DNA of 64,000 nucleotides from JALZAQ01 sp038253885 (GTDB lineage: Bacteria > Gemmatimonadota > Gemmatimonadetes > Gemmatimonadales > Gemmatimonadaceae): positions 1 to 64,000 of the forward strand of contig JBBSGP010000017.1 of NCBI GenBank assembly GCA_038253885.1, given 5' to 3'. This document shows, piece after piece, positions 34,198 to 42,365 of this stretch. A program made the translations under genes and the position numbers. The notes under the pieces were generated by a model. It worked only from the letters and a program-made list of their open reading frames with translations. It did not search any database and was not told where the DNA came from. Position 1 is the stretch's first letter. The number at the start of each line of letters is the position of its first letter.

Positions 34198-35583
34198 ATG
34201 GTACCGACCCAGACGCTGACAACCTCTCCCCTCGCCGCTGGCGCCAGCGCGCGCTCCGACCATCACGACGTCAAGGATCTCGGGCTGGCGGAGCAGGGAC
34301 GGCTCAGGACCGAGTGGGCCGAGCGCTCGATGCAGGTGCTTCGCCAGATCAGGGAGCGCTTCGCGAAAGAGCGCCCGCTCGCCGGAAAGAAAGTCTCCGC
34401 GTGCCTGCACGTCACGGCCGAGACCGCCAACCTGATGATCACGCTCAAGGCCGGAGGGGCCGACATCGCGCTCTGCGCGTCGAACCCGCTGTCCACCCAG
34501 GACGATGTCGCCGCTCACCTCGTCCAGGACCACGGCATCAAGGTCTTCGCGATCAAGGGCGAGGACAACGACAGCTATTACGAGCACATCCGTGCCGCCA
34601 TCGCGCACGAGCCCGTGATCACGATGGATGACGGCGCCGATGTCGTCGGCGCCCTCCACATGATCGCGCTCAACCGGCTCGACGACCTGCAGCCGGCGAT
34701 TCGCAAGTGGGTCGAAGGCCTCAGCGCCGACAGCCGGAAGTCCCTGCTCACCCGTGTCATCGGAAGCACCGAGGAGACGACCACCGGTGTCATCCGCCTC
34801 AAGGCGATGGCGAAGGACGGAATTCTCCAGTTCCCCGTGATCTCGGTGAACGACTCCTTCACCAAGCATCTGTTCGACAACCGCTACGGGACCGGGCAGT
34901 CCACGATCGACGGCATCATCCGTGCGACCAATCTGCTGCTCGCCGGATCCACGTTCGTCGTCGCTGGCTACGGCTGGTGCGGGCGCGGCGTCGCCAGCCG
35001 CGCACGAGGGCAGGGCGCCAACGTCATCGTCACCGAGATCGATCCTCTCAAGGCGCTCGAAGCGACGATGGATGGATTCCGGGTCATGCCGATGGAGGAG
35101 GCGTCGCCGATCGGCGACATCTTCTGCACCCTCACCGGCAACATCGGCGTGCTGCGCGCCGAGCATTTCCGCGCCATGAAGGATGGAGCCGTGATCTGCA
35201 ACTCGGGCCACTTCAACGTCGAGATCGACATCCCGGCTCTGGAGAAGCTCGCCGGCGGACGCTCCCGGCCGGTGCGCGAGTTCGTCGAGGAATATGTTGT
35301 CGATGGAAAGCGGATCGCGCTCCTCGGCGAAGGTCGCCTGATCAACCTCGCCGCCGCGGAAGGGCATCCGGCCAGCGTGATGGACATGAGCTTCGCGAAC
35401 CAATCGCTCGCCGCGGAGTATCTGACAAGGAACGCCTCGTCGCTCGCGCGCGATGTGCATCGCGTTCCCGAAGAGCTGGACCGGGAGATCGCGCGGCTCA
35501 AGCTCGCCGCGATGGGAGCGGAAGTGGACACGCTCACCCCAGAGCAGCGAAAATACCTGGCGTCGTGGGACATGGGCACCTGA
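34198..35583 (+). CDS. ahcY: Adenosylhomocysteinase
   Basis: A 461-residue NAD-dependent enzyme hydrolysing S-adenosylhomocysteine to adenosine and homocysteine. Seen: HVTAETANLMITLKAGGADI, the substrate segment NNRYGTGQSTIDGI-like DNRYGTGQSTIDGIIRATN, the NAD-binding VAGYGWCGRGVASRARGQGA and a NSGHFNVEID motif. The N-terminal about 25 residues are extra and variable. Start ATG at 34198. In operon with metK. Confidence 0.94.
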   Translation: MVPTQTLTTSPLAAGASARSDHHDVKDLGLAEQGRLRTEWAERSMQVLRQIRERFAKERPLAGKKVSACLHVTAETANLMITLKAGGADIALCASNPLSTQDDVAAHLVQDHGIKVFAIKGEDNDSYYEHIRAAIAHEPVITMDDGADVVGALHMIALNRLDDLQPAIRKWVEGLSADSRKSLLTRVIGSTEETTTGVIRLKAMAKDGILQFPVISVNDSFTKHLFDNRYGTGQSTIDGIIRATNLLLAGSTFVVAGYGWCGRGVASRARGQGANVIVTEIDPLKALEATMDGFRVMPMEEASPIGDIFCTLTGNIGVLRAEHFRAMKDGAVICNSGHFNVEIDIPALEKLAGGRSRPVREFVEEYVVDGKRIALLGEGRLINLAAAEGHPASVMDMSFANQSLAAEYLTRNASSLARDVHRVPEELDREIARLKLAAMGAEVDTLTPEQRKYLASWDMGT

Positions 35584-35622
35584 TCGCCGCACGCGTTCTC
35601 GTCTCCACCACGGGAGGAAGGC

Positions 35623-36153
35623 ATGATCGAGGTCACCGTGGAGAAGCTCGGGCTCGATAGCGTCTCGAACGCGTACGTCGTCATCCTCAAGGAGAAGGAT
35701 GGGGAGCGGCTCCTCCCGATCTGGATCGGGCAGCCCGAAGCCGAATCGATCGTGATGGAGATCAACGGGCTCAAGCCGCCGCGTCCGCTCACGCACGATC
35801 TCTGCAAGAGGCTCATCACGGGGATGGGCGGCACGCTCGACCGGGTGCAGATCACCCAGGTGAAGGACAACACCTACTTCGCCGAGCTGCACATTCACCG
35901 GGGCGAGCACGTATTCCAGATCGATGCTCGGCCCTCGGACAGCATCGCCATCGCGCTCCGCCTGGCGGCACCCATCTTCGCGCAGGAGTCGCTGCTCACC
36001 GCCGTGGCGGTGGAGGATGGCGCGGATGGCGCGGAGGACGAGAGCGTGGAGCGCTACAAGAAGGACGCCGAGCGCATGCGGCTCGACGCCGAACAGCTCA
36101 AGGAATACCTCGAGAAGATGCGCCCGGAGGATTTCGGGAAGTTCAACCTGTGA
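35623..36153 (+). CDS. Bifunctional nuclease family (DUF151) protein
   Basis: A 176-residue protein with the DUF151/BFN domain over residues 1-130: VLKEKDGERLLPIWIGQPEAESIV, RPLTHDLCKRLI, DARPSDSIAIALRLAAPIFA. The last 40 residues are a charged helix (VERYKKDAERMRLDAEQLKEYLEKM). The family is often called bifunctional nuclease from plant/thermophile work; function in bacteria is poorly defined. Strong GGGAGGAAGG ribosome site at 35611-35620. Its stop overlaps the next start, and a hairpin follows 45 bases after the stop. Confidence 0.88.
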   Translation: MIEVTVEKLGLDSVSNAYVVILKEKDGERLLPIWIGQPEAESIVMEINGLKPPRPLTHDLCKRLITGMGGTLDRVQITQVKDNTYFAELHIHRGEHVFQIDARPSDSIAIALRLAAPIFAQESLLTAVAVEDGADGAEDESVERYKKDAERMRLDAEQLKEYLEKMRPEDFGKFNL

Positions 36154-37436
36154 TCGGCGAGCCATCAGCTCCGCGGCGGGGAGACGCACGATCGGGGAAG
36201 GCGGCCGCGCGAAGCGGCCGCCTTCTTCTTGTCGCGCTGGTGGCTCTGGCCGCCCGTCCCCAGCCGCGGCCGCAGCGGCCCGCACCGCCACTGACGGCGT
36301 CCGATGAGCGTGTGGTGGAGGGAAAGGTCGTCCGGCCCCGCGGTAAGTCCGTCGAGCCCGTGCCCCGCCAGCGCGTCGTCCTGCATCGCGTTGCGGTGGA
36401 TTCGCAGGGCGCCATCGACTCCACTCTGACCGGCGGCGATGGCGCCTTCCGCTTTCGCTACCGCGCCCGGAGAGATAGCGCGCTCTACATCCTCACCGCT
36501 CGCCACGACGGCATCGCCTACATCTCCATGCCGCTCCGCCGGGCCGTCGTGCGGGGCGGCGAGGCGGAGATCACCATCTTCGACACCACCTCGGGCCCCG
36601 TACCCATCCGCGTCAGGGGACACCACATGGTCCTCTCGGCTGCCGACGCCGACGGGGTTCGCGAGCTCGCAGAGGTGTTCGAGCTCTCCAATGATAGCTC
36701 GGTGACCCGCATCTCCGTCGATGGCCGGACGCCCGTGTGGAGCACTGCCGTCCCCGCCGGAGCAAAGGACCTCCGCATCGGTCAGAGCGATGCGCCGGCC
36801 GAGGCGATGGCGCTGGTTGGTGGACGCGTCACCATCGTCGCGCCGTTTGCGCCGGGAATCAAGCAGGTCTCTTTCGCCCTCCATCTTCCACCGGCCGCGT
36901 TCCCGCTTGTCATGGCGCTCGCGCAGGACGCGCCCGTGCTCGAGGTGCTGCTCGAGGAGTCAGCAGCCAAGGTCGAAGGGGCCAAGCTGGTGAGTCGGGG
37001 CTCGGTGTCCCAGGAAGGGCGGGTCTTTCAACGATGGATCGCGACCGACGTGGCGGCGAACGCGGCGTTGCGCATCTCCGTGCCGCCCCCGGCCGTTGCG
37101 GCCCGCCGCCAGCGGATGCTCCTCGTGCAGCTTCTGGTGTTGGGTCTGGGTGCCCTCATGATTCTCGCCTTCGCGCGCTCGTTCGCCCGGCGACCGGAGC
37201 GGCTCGCTTTCGGTCAGCGGCATCTCCGAGGTCCGTTGACCGATCTTTTCGCGCGCGTTCCCTCTGAGGGCGCGGAATCGCCTGAGCTGCTAGCGCGTGC
37301 AGTGGCCGAGCTGGACCGGCGCTTCGAGAGAATGCGCGCACCGAGTGATGCCGAGCGGGCCGCGTACACTGATCAGCGAGAGGCTCTCAAGCGCCGACTG
37401 GCGCGAGCGCTTGAAGCGGCGCGCTCGTCGAGATAG
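36150..37436 (+). CDS. Membrane-anchored protein with Ig-like N-terminal module
   Basis: A 428-residue protein. After a basic N-terminus, RLLLVALVALAA looks like a signal peptide; residues about 50-130 resemble a carboxypeptidase-regulatory/Ig-like fold (GKVVRPRGKSVEPVPRQRVVLHRV..DGAFRFRYRA). One membrane helix lies near residues 320-345 (MLLVQLLVLGLGALMILAFA) followed by a cytoplasmic helical tail with Arg/Glu. The start is uncertain: GTG at 36150 overlaps the DUF151 stop, but a terminator-like hairpin at 36198-36224 lies inside this frame, so the true start may be the GTG at 36240. No known family. Confidence 0.65.
   Translation: MIGEPSAPRRGDARSGKAAARSGRLLLVALVALAARPQPRPQRPAPPLTASDERVVEGKVVRPRGKSVEPVPRQRVVLHRVAVDSQGAIDSTLTGGDGAFRFRYRARRDSALYILTARHDGIAYISMPLRRAVVRGGEAEITIFDTTSGPVPIRVRGHHMVLSAADADGVRELAEVFELSNDSSVTRISVDGRTPVWSTAVPAGAKDLRIGQSDAPAEAMALVGGRVTIVAPFAPGIKQVSFALHLPPAAFPLVMALAQDAPVLEVLLEESAAKVEGAKLVSRGSVSQEGRVFQRWIATDVAANAALRISVPPPAVAARRQRMLLVQLLVLGLGALMILAFARSFARRPERLAFGQRHLRGPLTDLFARVPSEGAESPELLARAVAELDRRFERMRAPSDAERAAYTDQREALKRRLARALEAARSSR
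36198..36230 (+). terminator. Terminator-like hairpin overlapping the start of the 36150 gene
   Basis: AAGGCGGCCGC (36198-36208), loop GCGAA, GCGGCCGCCTT (36214-36224): a perfect eleven-base stem followed by CTTCTT (36225-36230). This has the shape of an intrinsic terminator for the metK-ahcY-DUF151 transcript, yet lies in the reading frame of the downstream gene. Confidence 0.6.
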
Positions 37437-37458
37437 ATTCACCGCCATAACCGACGTT

Positions 37459-37604
37459 GCGGACGGGAGTCACGGAAGCCGGTGCAAGTCCGGCGCGGTC
37501 CCGCCACTGTAACGGGCGAGCAACGCGCGCTCACCAAGCCACTGATCGTTCGGATCGGGAAGGCGAGCGTCGCGGCCCGGAGCCAGGAGACGCCTCGCGT
37601 CCGC
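37459..37604 (+). promoter_or_regulatory. Cobalamin riboswitch aptamer
   Basis: The B12-box core is clear: GCCGGTGCAAGTCCGGCGCGG, then TCCCGCCACTGTAACGGG, and near the 3' side the conserved AGCCAGGAGACG. The closing helix P1 pairs GCGGACG (37459-37465) with CGTCCGC (37598-37604). It precedes the B12 transport genes. In the known class, adenosylcobalamin binding lowers expression. Confidence 0.95.
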
Positions 37605-37670
37605 GCCACGAACTCAGACCCTCGGAGCAAGGGGCTGGTGGCGGCGCGCGCTGACACGGCGCATTCCGTA

Positions 37671-37703
37671 CACGGGCCTCCTTCTCCGGGAAGGGTGCCC
37701 GTG
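37671..37703 (+). promoter_or_regulatory. Ribosome-site-sequestering hairpin (riboswitch expression platform)
   Basis: CACGGGC (37671-37677) pairs with GCCCGTG (37697-37703), enclosing a further CCTTC/GAAGG stem. The Shine-Dalgarno GGAAGG (37689-37694) and the GTG start at 37701 lie in the 3' arm, so folding would block translation of btuF. Confidence 0.7.
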
Positions 37704-38600
37704 CCTCGTTTTCGCCCCCCCCCGTTGCTGCTGCCCTCGTTGGTGCTCGCGCTCATCGGCGCCGCCGCATGCAGGGATCGCCGGCCGGAAACGCCTCTCG
37801 CTTCCGCTGGCGGGCGCTCCGCGACATCTCCGCGCCGCATCGTGTCGCTCAGCCCGGCGACCACGGAGATGCTCTTTGCGCTCGGAGTCGGCGCGCGCGT
37901 CGTCGGACGCACGCGGTGGGACAGCTATCCGGACGCCGCGCGCGCCGTCCCCGACCTGGGTGACGGGCTCCGCCCCAATGTCGAGGCGGTGCTGGCCGCT
38001 CGCCCGGACCTCGTCATTCTCTACGAGACCGCCGACAACCGGGACGCCGAGGAGCGGCTCCACGCCGCCGGTGTCCGCACGCTATCACTTCGCATCGATC
38101 GCATCGAGGATTTCGCGCGGGCGATGAGAGTGCTCGGCGATGCAACCGGCACGGCGAGCCGCGCGACCCTCGTCGTGGACTCCGTCACGGCGACTCTCGA
38201 GCGCGTGTCGCGGGCGACCGCCGCTCTCCCGCGGGTGCGCGTGTTCTGGCACGTCTGGGATAACCCCGTGTTCACCATCGGCGGAGGCAGCTATCTCAGT
38301 CAGCTCGTCGACATCGCCGGCGGCCGCAACGTGTATGGCGAGCTGGCGGCGTCGTCACCCCAGGTCACGCTCGAGGATGTGGTGCGGCGCCAGCCGGATG
38401 CCATTCTCGCGGGGCCCGTGGGAGCGCTGTCGTTGCGGAACAGTCCGGCCTGGCACGCCGTCGGAGCGGTGAGATGGGGACATATTCTGATCGTGGACAC
38501 CAACCTCGTCGGCCGCCCATCGGTACGACTCGGCGAGGCGGCCGTGTCGCTCGCCGCGCTGTTGCATCCCCCCCCCCGCCGACGCGGCGTGCTGCCATGA
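37701..38600 (+). CDS. btuF: Cobalamin-binding substrate-binding lipoprotein BtuF-like
   Basis: A 299-residue periplasmic-binding protein of the class III (helical-bundle) type. It has a signal peptide with lipobox-like GAAAC, then RRIVSLSPATTEMLFALGVGARVVGRT, LRPNVEAVLAARPDLVI and a late WGHILIVDTNL motif typical of BtuF. It would bring B12 to BtuCD. The GTG at 37701 is chosen because GGAAGG ends six bases upstream; a GTG at 37695 lies too close. Two C-homopolymers, nine (37715-37723) and ten (38568-38577) bases, lie near its two ends. Confidence 0.85.
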   Translation: MPRFRPPPLLLPSLVLALIGAAACRDRRPETPLASAGGRSATSPRRIVSLSPATTEMLFALGVGARVVGRTRWDSYPDAARAVPDLGDGLRPNVEAVLAARPDLVILYETADNRDAEERLHAAGVRTLSLRIDRIEDFARAMRVLGDATGTASRATLVVDSVTATLERVSRATAALPRVRVFWHVWDNPVFTIGGGSYLSQLVDIAGGRNVYGELAASSPQVTLEDVVRRQPDAILAGPVGALSLRNSPAWHAVGAVRWGHILIVDTNLVGRPSVRLGEAAVSLAALLHPPPRRRGVLP

Positions 38601-39574
38601 TCCGGCACCTCTTCTGGATCGGCACGGCGCTCGCGCTGGTGGCGCTGGTGATCGCGGCGGTCGCGTTCGGCGCGGTGCCGATCCCGCTCGGAAGTGTCGT
38701 CGACGGTCTGGCGGGTCACGGCGATCCCGCTGCCGTGGCCATCATTCGAGAGCTGCGTCTCCCGCGCGTGGCGCTGGCGCTCCTGGTGGGCGCGGGCCTG
38801 GGGATGGCGGGAGCCGCGCTCCAGGGCTCGCTGCGCAATCCGCTGGCCGAGCCGTATCTGCTCGGAGTCTCGGGCGGCGCGGCGGTGGGCGCCGTCATCG
38901 CGACGACGGCAGGCCTGGGTGGAGCGGCGACGCTTCCCCTGGCTGCATTCGCCGGCGCTGCTCTGGCGACGGGGGCGGCGCTGCTGGTCGCGCGCGCTGC
39001 CGGCGGACATGCGGATAACCGCGTGCTGCTCATGGCGGGCGTCATGATTGGCGCGTTCGCCAACGCCGCCATCATGGTCGCGCTCTCCGGTGCGCCGGCG
39101 GAGTCGGTGCGCGGAGCTCTCTGGTGGATGATGGGTTCGGTCGCGGATGCGAGCTGGCCGAGCGTCGCGTGGCTGGGAGCATACACGCTCGCGGCCGGAA
39201 TCGCGCTGCTCGCTCTGGCGCGAGAGATCGACGTTCTCGCTCTGGGTGCCGAGCCCGCCTCGGGCCTGGGGCTCGACGCCGCTCGCGCGGGCCGGCGGAT
39301 CTTTCTCCTGAGCTCGCTGCTGGCGGCCGCCACCGTCGCGTCGGCCGGCCTGGTGGGATTCGTCGGTCTTGTCGTTCCACACGTCGTGCGCGGAGCCGGT
39401 GTGCGGCGTCATCGGCCGCTGATCGCCGGCTGCGCGCTCGCCGGAGCGACGCTCGTCGTCGGGGCCGATCTCGCCGCTCGCGTGTTGCGGCCGCCGGGAG
39501 AGCTGCCGCTGGGCGCCGTGACGGCCATGATCGGCGTTCCCTTCTTTCTCGTGCAATTGCGGCGGCTCTCGTGA
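38597..39574 (+). CDS. btuC: Cobalamin ABC transporter permease BtuC-like
   Basis: A 325-residue FecCD-family permease with about ten hydrophobic segments. Typical pieces: RELRLPRVALALLVGAGLGMAGAALQGSLRNPLAEPYLLGVSGGAA (positions about 50-95), a central GSVADASWPSV region, and a final VGFVGLVVPHVVRGAGVRRHRPLI with the BtuD-contact loop. ATG overlaps the btuF stop. Position under the cobalamin riboswitch and between btuF and btuD supports B12 rather than iron-siderophore transport. Confidence 0.9.
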   Translation: MIRHLFWIGTALALVALVIAAVAFGAVPIPLGSVVDGLAGHGDPAAVAIIRELRLPRVALALLVGAGLGMAGAALQGSLRNPLAEPYLLGVSGGAAVGAVIATTAGLGGAATLPLAAFAGAALATGAALLVARAAGGHADNRVLLMAGVMIGAFANAAIMVALSGAPAESVRGALWWMMGSVADASWPSVAWLGAYTLAAGIALLALAREIDVLALGAEPASGLGLDAARAGRRIFLLSSLLAAATVASAGLVGFVGLVVPHVVRGAGVRRHRPLIAGCALAGATLVVGADLAARVLRPPGELPLGAVTAMIGVPFFLVQLRRLS

Positions 39575-40371
39575 TCACGGCTCGCATGCTGGTGGTCCAC
39601 TATCGCGGCCGTCCCGAAGCAGCGCTGCGCGACGTGTCCCTCCAGGCGCGACGGGGACGGGTGACCGCCGTTGCCGGTCCGAACGGCAGCGGCAAGAGCA
39701 CGCTGGTGAGGGTCCTTGTCGGTGCTCAACCCATCGCGAGTGGCTCGATCGAGATTGACGGCATAGACGCGCGTCGCCTCGGCCGCCTCGAGCGAGCGCG
39801 CAAGATTGCCGTCATCACGCAACGCGAGGAGCCGGTGTTCGCATTGCCTGTTCGCGAGTACGTGGCGCTCGGACGCTACCCGCACGAGGGACCCTGGCGC
39901 GGCGCGACCGCCGAGGACGAGAGCGCGGTCGGCGTCGCGATCGAGCAGGCCGAGCTGGGAGCGCTCGCCGATCGCAGCACGCAACAGCTCTCCGGAGGCG
40001 AGTGGCAGCGGGTGCGGCTCGCCCGGGCGCTGGCGCAGGGCGGTGATGCGCTGGTCCTCGATGAGCCGACGACGTTTCTGGACATCGCGCACGAGATGGC
40101 GATGTTCGAGCTGTTTGCCGCGATCGCGCGCGCGGGCCGGGCGGTGCTCCTGGTGAGCCATCAGCTGAATCTGGTGGCGCGGTTCGCCGACGACCTGGTG
40201 CTGTTGCACCGCGGGCTCGTCGTTGCCTCGGGCACTCCGGCCGACGTGATGCAGGCGCACACACTCGAGCAGGTCTACGATTGGCCGGTGGTCGTGACCC
40301 GCGACCCTGCTCACGCCGGGGTGCCGTCCCTCATACCGCTGCGGCGTCCCCGGTCCGAGGCCGCTCAATGA
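39571..40371 (+). CDS. btuD: Cobalamin ABC transporter ATPase BtuD-like
   Basis: A 266-residue ABC ATPase. Walker A GPNGSGKST, Q-loop at TQREEP, signature QLSGGEWQRVRLARALAQ, Walker B ALVLDEPTTFLDIAH and the H-loop LLVSHQLNL are all intact. GTG start overlapping btuC. Energises BtuC. The order aptamer-btuF-btuC-btuD-btuB, all under one riboswitch, gives a complete inner- plus outer-membrane B12 uptake route. Confidence 0.93.
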   Translation: MITARMLVVHYRGRPEAALRDVSLQARRGRVTAVAGPNGSGKSTLVRVLVGAQPIASGSIEIDGIDARRLGRLERARKIAVITQREEPVFALPVREYVALGRYPHEGPWRGATAEDESAVGVAIEQAELGALADRSTQQLSGGEWQRVRLARALAQGGDALVLDEPTTFLDIAHEMAMFELFAAIARAGRAVLLVSHQLNLVARFADDLVLLHRGLVVASGTPADVMQAHTLEQVYDWPVVVTRDPAHAGVPSLIPLRRPRSEAAQ

Positions 40372-42356
40372 TCGCGCTGCTCATGGGGATCATGCTGCAG
40401 GCCACGCCGCCGCCGTTGAGAGGACGCGTGATCGACGCGCGAACATCCGCTCCCGTTGCCGGGGCCGCCGTGTCGACAAGCGCAGGTCGCGCGACGACGG
40501 ATGACGCCGGCGCTTTCGAGCTGGAAGCGCGTTTTGGAGATACGGTGCAGGTGCAGCGCATCGGCTACCGGCCCGGACACGCCATCGCAGGAGAGCGGCC
40601 GATCGTGATCGCGCTCCAGCCGCTCGCCTTTCCGATGGCCATTGTCAGGGTGGAGGACAGCGCGGACGTGGTGGAGGGACATCTCGTGGCGGTCCGGAGC
40701 CGCGACGCGCTGCGGGAGCAGGGACTCCAGTCGATGGAGGAGGTGCTGACCCGGCTTCCATTCGTGAGTGCGCGCGGCTCGCGCGGCCAGGTGGCGCTGT
40801 CGATGCGCGGAGCGCGTCCCGGTCAGGTGCTCGTGCTGCTCGATGGAGTGCCCCTCAACGATCCGGCGACGGGCGCCGCGGACGTGGCCGATATTCCCGT
40901 GATCGCGCTGGAGAGCGTCCGCGCCGTTCCGGGTGCAGCCACGTCCTCGCTCGGTTCGGGCGCCTCCGGCGGAGTTCTGGATCTCACGACGACATCCGCG
41001 ACGGAGGCGTCGCTCCATGTCGGATCGTTCGGCGGGCTCGGGCTCGGACTGTCGGGTGGGCAGCGTCTCGGTGACGCGCGCGTGCACGTCGGCGGAGAGA
41101 TCTCCCGGGCGAGGAACGACTATAGCTTCGTGAACGACGCCGGTGCGAGCGATACGGTGGAAAGGCGTCGCAACGAGGACGAGCGGCGCGCCGCGCTCTT
41201 CGGCAGCCTGCTCGCGCCTTCTTTCCAGATCTTGCTCCTGTACACCGGCAGCGAGCGCGGTTTCGCGGGTCCCATGAACGTGCGCACACTCGACGCGGCT
41301 CGCGGCACGAGCCAGCGCGGTGTCGCCCGCATCTCCTTCGATCATAGTCCGTGGCAGATGAGCGGTGCTGTTCGAGCGTTGGAGACAGTGTACCGGAACC
41401 CCGGCTTCGCGACCCAGCGCGCGAGGAGCCTGTCCGCTGATCTGGAGGCCGGTACCCACGTCGGGAATCCGGCCGTCGATGTGCGCGCGGGGCTCGGCGC
41501 CGATCGGGTGACGGGCACCACGCTCCCGGACAGCGTGCGTCCCCGCGCTTTTCTTCAGGCGGGCGCCACCGTCGTGGAGAAGGCGTGGAGCGCGCGGCTG
41601 GAGCTGCGCTCCGACGCCGTCCGGGGAGCCGGCGTCCATCTCTCCCCGTCGCTGGCGGTCGAGCGGCATGAAGGGGCCTCGGTCACGCTGTTTGCACGGG
41701 CGGGACAAGGGTTCCGCGCGCCGACGTTCTACGATCTTTACTTCTCGTCTCCCCAGTGGATCGATCCGTCTCGAGTTCTCGCTCCGGAGCGAGTGAGCCT
41801 CGACGGCGAGGTGGGTGCCCGGGCAGCGCGCGGACGCTTGTCAGGGAGCGCCTCGCTGTTCATTCGCCACACCACTGATGCCATCGTCTGGTTCCCTGGG
41901 ACCTTTGGCTGGAGCCCGGCGAACGTGACGTGGGAGCGCGTGCGAGGAGCAGAAGGGCGGGGGAGCGTTACCCTTGCCCACGCCGAGCTCGAGGCGTGGG
42001 GCGGTTTTCGCACGACGCGCGCCCGGACCTCCGAGGGGTTGGACGCGCCGACGCCGTACGTGCCGCTCGTGGACGGCGGAGCACTGGCTCGTGTGCACGA
42101 TCGCACGCTTTCCCTCACCGCGTCCCTCTCGGTGATCGGACGGCGTCCGTTCGCGATCGTCCCGCAGCCGACGTCGAGCGTCGAGCTGCCCGCGGTGGCG
42201 TTGGCCGACCTCGTGGGCGCGTGGCATCCGCTCCAGCCCCTGGCTCCTCTCGTCACCGTGGCCGTTCGAAACATCACTGACCGCCGCTGGCAATCGATCG
42301 TCCGCTACCCGACGGCCGGGCGCACCTGGTCGGTCGGTCTCACCCTTCGGCCCTAG
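40368..42356 (+). CDS. TonB-dependent outer-membrane receptor (BtuB-like)
   Basis: A 662-residue receptor. Residues about 15-85 are a carboxypeptidase-regulatory-like module (LRGRVIDARTSAPVAGAAV..DDAGAFEL), then a plug (QSMEEVLTRLPFVSARG, VLVLLDGVPLND, GGVLDLTTTS) and a barrel of repeated strands ending ITDRRWQSIVRYPTAGRTWSVGL. Located under the cobalamin riboswitch, so vitamin B12 or another corrinoid is the likely ligand. Overlaps btuD by four bases. The N-terminus MIALLMGIMLQATPPP is a short signal peptide. Confidence 0.85.
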   Translation: MIALLMGIMLQATPPPLRGRVIDARTSAPVAGAAVSTSAGRATTDDAGAFELEARFGDTVQVQRIGYRPGHAIAGERPIVIALQPLAFPMAIVRVEDSADVVEGHLVAVRSRDALREQGLQSMEEVLTRLPFVSARGSRGQVALSMRGARPGQVLVLLDGVPLNDPATGAADVADIPVIALESVRAVPGAATSSLGSGASGGVLDLTTTSATEASLHVGSFGGLGLGLSGGQRLGDARVHVGGEISRARNDYSFVNDAGASDTVERRRNEDERRAALFGSLLAPSFQILLLYTGSERGFAGPMNVRTLDAARGTSQRGVARISFDHSPWQMSGAVRALETVYRNPGFATQRARSLSADLEAGTHVGNPAVDVRAGLGADRVTGTTLPDSVRPRAFLQAGATVVEKAWSARLELRSDAVRGAGVHLSPSLAVERHEGASVTLFARAGQGFRAPTFYDLYFSSPQWIDPSRVLAPERVSLDGEVGARAARGRLSGSASLFIRHTTDAIVWFPGTFGWSPANVTWERVRGAEGRGSVTLAHAELEAWGGFRTTRARTSEGLDAPTPYVPLVDGGALARVHDRTLSLTASLSVIGRRPFAIVPQPTSSVELPAVALADLVGAWHPLQPLAPLVTVAVRNITDRRWQSIVRYPTAGRTWSVGLTLRP

Positions 42357-42365
42357 GAGCTGCAC

